43,887 bases of DNA from assembly GCF_000185385.1 (NCBI RefSeq), contig NZ_GL622296.1:1310414-1354300 (forward strand), given 5' to 3'. The first letter of the stretch is position 1. Each line of letters opens with the position of its first letter. Made by a program: the position numbers and the translations under genes. Source of the stretch: Lachnoanaerobaculum saburreum DSM 3986. GTDB taxonomy: Bacteria; Bacillota; Clostridia; Lachnospirales; Lachnospiraceae. Of the stretch, positions 1 to 6,771 are shown one piece after another. The notes beneath the pieces are model-generated. The model was not told where the DNA came from. It saw only the letters and a program-made list of their open reading frames with translations, and searched no databases.

Positions 1-79
1 GGTATGATATGGACAGTGAGATAAGGTTAACAGAAAAAAGAAGCTTAAAATTATTATAATAATATCTTTTGTACTGACA
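1..79 (+). other. Window edge: 3' end of an upstream gene, or displaced 5' end of the first gene
   Basis: Two short frames end here: one at the TAA at 22-24 and one at the TAA at 57-59, which contains an ATG at 9. The frame of the next gene is open from 20 and encodes a basic KKKLK stretch followed by a hydrophobic run before the TTG at 80, but it has no ATG, GTG or TTG in that stretch. The window is cut too close to decide which frame is coding. Confidence 0.4.
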
Positions 80-706
80 TTGCTTTTCTCAACAATGGAT
101 ATTGCAGGATATCTAAATGACAGAAGGATAAATAGAGCGGAGAAATATAGTGTTGAGGCAGGAGTTATTGCAATGCTTGCAGATTTACTAAGAGCGGATC
201 TTGAGTGCATCGACAAGAGAGGAAAGGTTCATGATGTATACAAGGGTAATGATAAGTCATATGCGGTTGAACGGGATATTTCAGATTACATTTACGGGCA
301 AAGTAGGATTCTATATAGATATAAGATTGTAGAAGATGAAAATACACAGAAGTTTATAGATTTTTTTAATGATAATATGAAGCATCTGAGAGTGTGTAAA
401 AGAGATAAAAACGGTAAGCTTACATCACCGCAAACCATATCTGAAGCCGAAGGACTGGAGGAGTTTAAAGAGGTAAATAATTTGGATGAACTTATAAAAT
501 ATATGTATAAAACAACAGAGGACGGTAAATATTATCTGTATGTTCTTAAATACATGGATTATGACGATTCTGAGTTTAAGGGAAAAATAATATATGAAAG
601 AGAAGACGGGACAGAAAAAACTCTATTTGAGGATAGGGCCATAAGTATATGGGATTTGTTTACTAACAGAGATTATTTATATGTAGCTGTTAAGGTGGTG
701 AAGTAA
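80..706 (+). CDS. Hypothetical membrane-anchored protein, start uncertain
   Basis: I do not recognise the family. The frame gives 208 residues from a TTG at 80, but no ribosome binding site precedes that codon. The same frame upstream (20-79) encodes a lysine-rich stretch and a hydrophobic run ending in FVLTLLFS, which looks like the true N-terminal membrane anchor. The rest is a charged, Tyr- and Asp-rich region with no cysteines in an obvious motif, probably outside the membrane. The next gene starts about 20 bases downstream and also has an N-terminal anchor, so the three genes to 4242 probably form one operon of surface-exposed proteins. The 5' end may be frameshifted within the six-A run at 34-39, or it may use a rare start codon. 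Confidence 0.6.
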   Translation: MLFSTMDIAGYLNDRRINRAEKYSVEAGVIAMLADLLRADLECIDKRGKVHDVYKGNDKSYAVERDISDYIYGQSRILYRYKIVEDENTQKFIDFFNDNMKHLRVCKRDKNGKLTSPQTISEAEGLEEFKEVNNLDELIKYMYKTTEDGKYYLYVLKYMDYDDSEFKGKIIYEREDGTEKTLFEDRAISIWDLFTNRDYLYVAVKVVK

Positions 707-726
707 AATAAAGGGGAAATTTGTGT

Positions 727-2514
727 ATGAGCAAAGGAAGAAAAATTAGGCTGATTATTTTAATATTATTGATTGTGTTTATTGCACAGTATGTAATTAC
801 TCATGCAAAAAGAAAACTGATTATAGAGGATAATATATTCTATGGTGTTGAGGAAGGAATATTTGAGAGCAAGTTCAGCATGAAGGAGCTGATTGTACCT
901 GCCGGGGTTAAATCAATATCTGCGTATTCCCTTGTAGGATGTGAAAATCTGGAAGCCGTAGAATTGCCTGATACACTTGAAAGCATTGGAGAACTTGCAT
1001 TTATGGGCTGTAGAAAACTTGAGTGTATTAAAATACCCGGAAATGTGAAAGATATTGAATCATCAGCATTTTACGGTTGTTCACAACTAAAAAATGTAGA
1101 ATTATCGGATAGTTTGGAAAAACTGGGAAGGGGAGCATTTAGTGATTGTACGGCTTTGGAAAAAATAAATATCCCTGCCGGAGTGGAGGAGATTGGTGGA
1201 TCAACCTTTTTAAACTGTAAAAATTTGGAGTCAGTAGAACTGAATGAGGGTCTAAAAAAGATAGGCAGTGAGGCTTTTTTAGGCTGTGGGAAAATGCAGA
1301 GCATAAAAATTCCGGATTCTGTGGAGGATATAAATGACTTTGCTTTTAAAGATTGTAAGGACCTTTCAAATATAGAAATGTCCAAGGGTATAAAATATAT
1401 CAGAGAAGGTGCATTTGAAGGTACAAAGTATTATGAGAGAGGTCTGTGGGAAGATGAGGATGGCATATATATAGGTGATGCTCTGATAAAATATGAGAAT
1501 AAAGGCAGTGAGATAAGGGTAAGAGAGGGCACAAGAGTGATTGCAAGTAAAGCCTGTGCCGATTTGCCTGATTTACATACGGTTGAATTGCCTGAAAGTA
1601 TTATCATTATAGGAAACGGAGCTTTTGTAAACTGTAAAAGTCTTAAAAATATAAATCTGCCTAAGAATTTAGAATATATTGAAAGCAATGCATTTTTTGA
1701 ATGTGATATAGAAAGCCTGATTATACCTGTAAAGGTAAAGAGTATAGGAAGCGAGGCATTTGCCAATTGCAGAAATTTATCGAATGTGGATATGGAAAAG
1801 ACTCCGGATATAATAGATGCAGGAGCATTTGAAAATACATATTGGCTTGATCATTTGGAAAAAGATGAATATGGCTGTAAGTATTTTCAAAATATACTCT
1901 TTGATTATGTGCAGGGAGAAAGCCATGTTAAAGTCAGGGAAGGAACAAAAAGCATAAGTGGTGAGGCGTTTTTAAATTCCGACAGATTGGAAAAGATAGA
2001 TATCCCCAAAAGCGTGGAAATGATAGGCATGGAAGCTTTTAGCGGATGTAAAAATTTAAAGGAATGTATATTTGAAGAAGAAAGCAATATTAAGATAATT
2101 TATATCGGAGCTTTTAAAGAATGTACAAGTCTTAAAGAAATAGAGATTCCTGAAAGTACGAAATATCTGGGTGCTCAAGCCTTTAAAGACTGTAGCTCTT
2201 TGGAAAAGATTGTATTTAGAGAAGGATGCGATATTAAAGAATTAAATATGGAAGCATTTTCAGGTTGCTCTAATTTAAGAGAGATAAGCTTACCGTCAAA
2301 ATTGGAAGAGATAAATTATATGGCTTTTTCATATTGTAAAAGCCTGGAAGAAATAAGATTTCCTGAAAGTATAAAGTATATAGACAGTTCATCCCTTTTT
2401 ATATGTAATAATCTAAAGCGAATAGAAGCACCTTCAAGTATAAAAAATGATTTTAGAATAATCGAAAAAAGGCTTAATTTTGAGAAGGTATACCCTGAAG
2501 TTATATATTATTAG
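727..2514 (+). CDS. BspA-like leucine-rich repeat surface protein (LRR_5), membrane-anchored
   Basis: A protein of about 595 residues. Residues 5-25 form a basic start plus one hydrophobic segment (RLIILILLIVF), most likely an uncleaved membrane anchor with the rest outside the cell. The remainder is a string of about 23-residue repeats of the Treponema/BspA LRR_5 type, with the pattern 'I.IP..V..I...AF..C..L..'. The array is interrupted twice by a non-repeat insert ending in a V-REGT motif (near 1450-1540 and 1860-1950). BspA-like proteins are known in oral and gut anaerobes as adhesins, but no ligand can be inferred here. There is no LPXTG signal or other C-terminal anchor. I prefer the ATG at 727 (AAGGGG ten bases upstream) to the in-frame TTG at 721. 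It lies in the same operon as the next gene, which has the same architecture. Confidence 0.88.
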   Translation: MSKGRKIRLIILILLIVFIAQYVITHAKRKLIIEDNIFYGVEEGIFESKFSMKELIVPAGVKSISAYSLVGCENLEAVELPDTLESIGELAFMGCRKLECIKIPGNVKDIESSAFYGCSQLKNVELSDSLEKLGRGAFSDCTALEKINIPAGVEEIGGSTFLNCKNLESVELNEGLKKIGSEAFLGCGKMQSIKIPDSVEDINDFAFKDCKDLSNIEMSKGIKYIREGAFEGTKYYERGLWEDEDGIYIGDALIKYENKGSEIRVREGTRVIASKACADLPDLHTVELPESIIIIGNGAFVNCKSLKNINLPKNLEYIESNAFFECDIESLIIPVKVKSIGSEAFANCRNLSNVDMEKTPDIIDAGAFENTYWLDHLEKDEYGCKYFQNILFDYVQGESHVKVREGTKSISGEAFLNSDRLEKIDIPKSVEMIGMEAFSGCKNLKECIFEEESNIKIIYIGAFKECTSLKEIEIPESTKYLGAQAFKDCSSLEKIVFREGCDIKELNMEAFSGCSNLREISLPSKLEEINYMAFSYCKSLEEIRFPESIKYIDSSSLFICNNLKRIEAPSSIKNDFRIIEKRLNFEKVYPEVIYY

Positions 2515-2553
2515 GATTTTTTAGATAAAGACGAATCGGAGGGGAGGATTGCT

Positions 2554-4242
2554 GTGAATCAAAAAAATAAAAATGCTAAAATATATGCAATTACTATAAC
2601 AGGTATAGTAATTATCATATTTTTATGTTTCTTTCTGAGTAATTTAAAATGTAAGCAGCTTATAGAAGATAAGGTTTTTCTGGGGATAAAAGACGGTCTT
2701 TTGGAAAAAAGAAAAAGTATTACAAAAGTGGAAATACCGGAGGGAGTCACAGCTATAGGTGATAGAGCATTTTATGATTGTATTAATCTGAAAAGTATTA
2801 TTATACCGGAAGGAGTCACAATCATAGGCGAAAGAGCATTTTATAATTGCATTAATCTGGAAAGTATTGTTATACCGGAAACTGTTAAAAAAATAGATAT
2901 TCATGCTTTTGATAATTGTGTAAAAATAGAGTATATGAAATTACCTGATAATTTGGAAATAATACATACAGGGGCATTTAATAATTGCAGTTCATTAAAG
3001 AGTATAGAAATTCCCAAGACTGTGAATGCTGTTTATCCTGAAGTATTTTTAGATTGCAACTCTTTAGAGGAGGTTTCCTTTTTAGGAAATATAATTGAAA
3101 TAAATAAAAGTGCTTTTGAGGGTTGTGAGAAACTTAAAACAATAAAATTGCCGGAGAGCCTTGAAAAAATAGATGAACTTGCCTTTAATAATTGCAGCAG
3201 CTTATCAGATATAGATATACCGGAAGGGATAAAAGCTGTGGGGGAAGATGCTTTCTCGGGAACGGATATTCTTAAAAAAACAGATATTGATGAATACGGT
3301 TGTGCATACATGGGAAAGGTATTGATATACAGTAAGGAAGAAAAAGAGTATATTAAGATTAAAGATACCACCAAAGTAATTGCAGATGATGTATTTGATG
3401 ATTATGAAAATTTAAAGCAGGTCGAATTTCCTGACAGCTTGGAGAGAATAGGAAATAACAGCTTTAGATCTTGTAAATCTTTGGAAGAAATAAGTATACC
3501 TGAGGGAGTAAAGAGCATAGGAGAATCCGCATTTATGTATTCGGGATTAAAAAAGGTGAGTTTACCTGATACTGTAGTGGATATAGGTGATTATGCGTTT
3601 ATGGAATGTATACATTTATCTGAAATAAATTTGCCGAAGAATATAGAAAATATTGGGCATTGGTGTTTTAGTAATACTGACTATCTGCTGGACATGGAGT
3701 CTGATGAGTATGGCTGTAAATATGTTGGTGATATACTTCTTGGATACACAGGTAAAGGTGCTAAAAGAATAAAAATTAGAGACGGAACAAGACTGATAGC
3801 GGCAGGGGCTTTTGAAGACAGGGAGTTTATAGAAGGGGTATATATACCTAACAGCGTTGAGATAATGGGAGGGGATGTATTTTATAATTGTTTCGCCTTA
3901 AAAGAGGTATTTTTTCAGGAAGGCAGTAGGTTGAGTGAACTAAAGCCGGTGACATTCGGACAATGTATATCTTTGGAAGAAATAGAATTACCGGAGAACT
4001 TAAAGAGAGTACAAGATCATGTCTTTATAAATTGTGCTTTTAAAACTATAACAATGCCTGAAAATGTAGAATATGTAGATCCTTATGCTATCAGTGAATA
4101 TGATATGCTTGAAGAAGTCAGAGTACCGAAAAAACTGAAAGGTGAGTATTATTTTGGGGACACATATATTATAGACAGTGAATATCATCCGGGGGATAAA
4201 TTAAATAAGACTCAAAAAAAACCCGATATTGTATTTTATTAA
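2554..4242 (+). CDS. BspA-like leucine-rich repeat surface protein (LRR_5), second paralogue
   Basis: A protein of 562 residues starting with GTG at 2554, directly behind a strong GGAGGGGAGG site at about 2538-2547. Residues 10-30 form a single hydrophobic anchor (ITGIVIIIFLCFFL). The rest is LRR_5 repeats of 23 residues. Two consecutive repeats (2734-2802 and 2803-2871) are nearly identical at the DNA level, which points to recent tandem duplication. As in the preceding gene, blocks of repeats are separated by an insert with a DEYGC-Y core and a following I-IRDGT segment. The pair is clearly paralogous. The likely role is surface adhesion or protein-protein interaction, inferred from the family only. 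No sortase motif is present, and the C-terminus is short, polar and lysine-rich. Confidence 0.88.
   Translation: MNQKNKNAKIYAITITGIVIIIFLCFFLSNLKCKQLIEDKVFLGIKDGLLEKRKSITKVEIPEGVTAIGDRAFYDCINLKSIIIPEGVTIIGERAFYNCINLESIVIPETVKKIDIHAFDNCVKIEYMKLPDNLEIIHTGAFNNCSSLKSIEIPKTVNAVYPEVFLDCNSLEEVSFLGNIIEINKSAFEGCEKLKTIKLPESLEKIDELAFNNCSSLSDIDIPEGIKAVGEDAFSGTDILKKTDIDEYGCAYMGKVLIYSKEEKEYIKIKDTTKVIADDVFDDYENLKQVEFPDSLERIGNNSFRSCKSLEEISIPEGVKSIGESAFMYSGLKKVSLPDTVVDIGDYAFMECIHLSEINLPKNIENIGHWCFSNTDYLLDMESDEYGCKYVGDILLGYTGKGAKRIKIRDGTRLIAAGAFEDREFIEGVYIPNSVEIMGGDVFYNCFALKEVFFQEGSRLSELKPVTFGQCISLEEIELPENLKRVQDHVFINCAFKTITMPENVEYVDPYAISEYDMLEEVRVPKKLKGEYYFGDTYIIDSEYHPGDKLNKTQKKPDIVFY
2734..2871 (+). repeat. 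Tandem 69-base coding repeat (2 copies)
   Basis: The units 2734-2802 and 2803-2871 have a period of exactly 69 bases and, by hand, about 10 mismatches. Each encodes one 23-residue LRR_5 unit. The flanking repeats of the same gene are far more diverged, so this pair is a recent duplication. Confidence 0.85.
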
Positions 4243-4314
4243 AATACCGAGATAAATGAATATTAAACTTAATATAATAACTCATATACACCTTATTAAT
4301 TCTTAATAATATAC

Positions 4315-4343
4315 TTGTTTGGAGTTTTTAAATGTTGTATACT
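4315..4343 (+). promoter_or_regulatory. Sigma-A promoter of the 4382 gene
   Basis: TTGTTT at 4315-4320, a 17-base spacer, then TATACT at 4338-4343. An AGGAGG site at about 4371 precedes the ATG at 4382. It starts a new transcription unit after the LRR operon. Confidence 0.75.
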
Positions 4344-4381
4344 ATTCATACAAAAACAACATAGCTTGGTAGGAGGTTGAT

Positions 4382-4792
4382 ATGCCGGTAGTAGAGAGTT
4401 TGATTTGCAAAGAGGCAGATGGTAAACTTAGTTTTGGCAATTATATTCTTGGTACAAAATCAAAGGTAGAGGATTTTGGACATGATGGAGATGTATACAA
4501 GGTGAAGACTTTTAAAGAGATCACAAAGCTTGAAAAGAATTCAGCATTTGTATATGAGTCGGTTCCGGGAAGTACAGTAATGGGATTCGAGACTACCCCA
4601 AATTTGACCACATTTGAATTATACGGCTTTGGAGATACTCAGATTACCATAGGGTTGGAAGAGGATACGGAATATGAGGTTTATGTTGATGATGTAAGTA
4701 TAGGAGGCATGAAGACAAATCTGTCAGGTAAACTTATATTTAGTGTAGAACTGAGTGAAAAAGGCACAAAGGTTTTAATCAAAAAAAGATAG
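4382..4792 (+). CDS. Small conserved Lachnospiraceae protein (sometimes labelled 'endosialidase')
   Basis: A protein of 136 residues with no signal peptide, no membrane segment and few cysteines (one near the N-terminus). It is beta-strand-like throughout (alternating hydrophobic and polar residues) and Gly-rich, with the motif LEEDTEYEVYVD near residue 95 and MKTNLSGKL near 112. From memory, close relatives are common in Lachnospiraceae and carry the automatic name 'endosialidase'. Nothing in the sequence supports a sialidase: it is far too short and lacks Asp boxes. It has its own strong promoter and terminator, suggesting an abundant independent product. The function is unknown; a small cytoplasmic beta-barrel or fibre-like protein is a guess. 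Confidence 0.8.
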   Translation: MPVVESLICKEADGKLSFGNYILGTKSKVEDFGHDGDVYKVKTFKEITKLEKNSAFVYESVPGSTVMGFETTPNLTTFELYGFGDTQITIGLEEDTEYEVYVDDVSIGGMKTNLSGKLIFSVELSEKGTKVLIKKR

Positions 4793-4798
4793 TTACAG

Positions 4799-4829
4799 GG
4801 GGCATCCGGTTTAGAAGATGCCCCTTTTT
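4799..4829 (+). terminator. Intrinsic terminator after the 4382 gene, just before radA
   Basis: GGGGCATC (4799-4806) pairs with GATGCCCC (4817-4824) and is followed by five T. It ends only 16 bases before the radA ATG, so radA must rely on read-through or on a promoter inside or upstream of the 4382 gene. Confidence 0.85.
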
Positions 4830-4845
4830 AAATAGAAAGGTTTTT

Positions 4846-6210
4846 ATGGCAAAAGCAAGTAAAAGCGCATTCTTTTGTAAAGAATGCGGATATGAGTCGC
4901 CGAAGTGGCTTGGTCAATGCCCTATATGTAAGGCATGGAACAGTCTTGTAGAAGAGCCTGTAGTAAAGACAAAGACTGTTGCCAAAGGTTTGTCCGGCAA
5001 TGCCTATAAAAAGCCCTCAAGACTCTCTGAAATACAGTTGGAGGAGGAAGACAGATTCCACACAGGATTTGAAGAACTTGACAGAGTACTTGGAGGCGGA
5101 GTGGTAAGAGGCTCACTGGTTTTGGTAGGAGGAGACCCGGGAATAGGAAAGTCTACACTGCTTTTACAGGTCTGTAAAAATATCTCGGACAGTAAAAAGA
5201 AGGTTTTATATATCTCAGGAGAGGAAAGTTTAAAGCAGATAAAGATGAGAGCGAAAAGGATTGGAGATATTACTGAAAACTTAAGCTTTCTTTGTGAGAC
5301 AAATCTGAATATTATAAAAGAAACAGTATTTAGTGAGAAGCCTGATGTGGTGGTAATCGACTCTATACAGACAATGTTTAATGAAGAGGTGGCATCAGCA
5401 CCCGGAAGTGTAAGTCAGGTAAGAGAGTCCACCAATCTTTTGATGCAGGTGGGTAAGGAAAATAATATTGCAATATTTATTGTAGGTCATGTTACCAAGG
5501 AGGGGCAGGTGGCAGGTCCCAGAGTTTTGGAGCATATGGTAGATACTGTGTTATACTTTGAAGGCGATAGATTTGCCTCATACAGAATACTTCGTGCAGT
5601 CAAGAACAGATTCGGCTCTACAAATGAGATAGGTGTGTTTGAAATGCAACAGGCAGGTCTTATAGAGGTGAAAAATCCGTCAGAGTTTATGCTTTCAGGC
5701 AGACCTGATAATGCTACCGGAGCGGCTGTAGCCTGTTTGATGGAAGGAAGCAGACCTATTTTGGTGGAAGTACAGGCTTTGGTGGTACCTACAGCATTCG
5801 GACTTCCAAGAAGGACATCTACAGGAACTGATGTAAACAGGATAAATCTTTTGATGGCTGTAATAGAAAAAAGATGTGCACTTGCTATGAGCAGATATGA
5901 TGCCTATATAAATATTGCTGGAGGACTTAGAATAAACGAGCCTGCGCTTGACCTCTCAATCATAATGTCGCTTATTTCAAGTATGAAAAACAGGGCAATA
6001 GATGAGAAAACCGTAATATTCGGGGAGGTGGGTCTTTCAGGCGAGGTCAGAGCTGTAAGTATGCCTGAAATCAGGATAAGGGAAGCGATGAAGCTTGGAT
6101 TTGAGGTGTGTATACTGCCGAAAGTGAGCCTTGAAAAGATATCATTTAAAGGAAATATTAAGCTTATAGGTGTAAAAAACATCAATGAGGCTGTGTCATT
6201 ACTTAGCTGA
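4846..6210 (+). CDS. radA: DNA repair protein RadA (branch-migrating RecA-like ATPase)
   Basis: The length of 454 residues is normal for RadA/Sms. Domains in order: an N-terminal C4 zinc finger (Cys11, Cys14, Cys25, Cys28), a RecA-like ATPase core with Walker A GGDPGIGKST near residue 96, the RadA-specific KNRFG motif at 253-257, and a C-terminal Lon-protease-like domain (about 285-454). RadA works in the cytoplasm, extending heteroduplexes in homologous recombination and processing branched intermediates. Start ATG 4846 follows AGAAAGG. It is followed by a YbaK-type deacylase and a ribosome GTPase fusion, with no terminator seen between them, so a shared transcript is likely. Confidence 0.96.
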   Translation: MAKASKSAFFCKECGYESPKWLGQCPICKAWNSLVEEPVVKTKTVAKGLSGNAYKKPSRLSEIQLEEEDRFHTGFEELDRVLGGGVVRGSLVLVGGDPGIGKSTLLLQVCKNISDSKKKVLYISGEESLKQIKMRAKRIGDITENLSFLCETNLNIIKETVFSEKPDVVVIDSIQTMFNEEVASAPGSVSQVRESTNLLMQVGKENNIAIFIVGHVTKEGQVAGPRVLEHMVDTVLYFEGDRFASYRILRAVKNRFGSTNEIGVFEMQQAGLIEVKNPSEFMLSGRPDNATGAAVACLMEGSRPILVEVQALVVPTAFGLPRRTSTGTDVNRINLLMAVIEKRCALAMSRYDAYINIAGGLRINEPALDLSIIMSLISSMKNRAIDEKTVIFGEVGLSGEVRAVSMPEIRIREAMKLGFEVCILPKVSLEKISFKGNIKLIGVKNINEAVSLLS

Positions 6211-6296
6211 CAGAAGATTTATAAAGATAATGCAAGCCTGATTATAATATATTCAGTGTCATGCAAAATATTTATTGATATAGAAAAGAGAGAAAT

Positions 6297-6764
6297 ATGG
6301 AAGAGAAAACCAATGTAATGCGACTTTTAGATCAAAAGAAGATAAAATATAATCACTATTCATATGTAGATACTCCGTCCACCAATGGAGTTGAAGTGGC
6401 TAAGTTATTGGGGCAGGATGAAAACAGAGTATTTAAGACCTTGGTGACTGTGGGTAAGTCAAAGGTAAACTATGTCTTTGTAATACCGGTTGCAAAGGAA
6501 CTTAATCTGAAAGAGGCCGCCAAGGCTGTAGGTGAGAAGTCTGTTGAGATGCTCAAGGCTAAGGACTTATTGCCGCTTACAGGCTATGTGCATGGGGGCT
6601 GTTCACCTATAGGAATGAAAAAAAGGTTTACAACCGTACTGGATGAGACGGCAGGTGACTATGAGAACATAATATTCAGCGGCGGAAAGATAGGTTATCA
6701 GGTGGAGATGTCTCCAAGAGATTTGGATAAATTCGTTCCGGTAAGTTTTGCACCGCTTACATAG
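6297..6764 (+). CDS. ybaK: Cys-tRNA(Pro)/Cys-tRNA(Cys) deacylase, YbaK family
   Basis: A protein of 155 residues, the full length of the YbaK/EbsC family (INS-like editing domain). The core 'VFKTLV' segment near residue 45 carries the conserved lysine, and 'GGCSPIGMKK' near residue 102 is the family's glycine-rich signature. Family members act in trans in the cytoplasm to hydrolyse cysteine mischarged onto tRNA(Pro). ATG 6297 lies behind AAAAGAGAG. It ends eight bases before the next gene, a ribosome-binding GTPase, so translation quality control is a common theme of this operon. A weak promoter may lie in the 86-base gap (TATAAT at 6243-6248) but its -35 is poor. Confidence 0.92.
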   Translation: MEEKTNVMRLLDQKKIKYNHYSYVDTPSTNGVEVAKLLGQDENRVFKTLVTVGKSKVNYVFVIPVAKELNLKEAAKAVGEKSVEMLKAKDLLPLTGYVHGGCSPIGMKKRFTTVLDETAGDYENIIFSGGKIGYQVEMSPRDLDKFVPVSFAPLT

Positions 6765-6771
6765 GTGAAAT

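Noticed and set aside
4292-4308. TTATTAA-TTC-TTAATAA inverted repeat after the second LRR gene
   Set aside because: A/T-only stem without a T run, expected by chance in this AT-rich gap.
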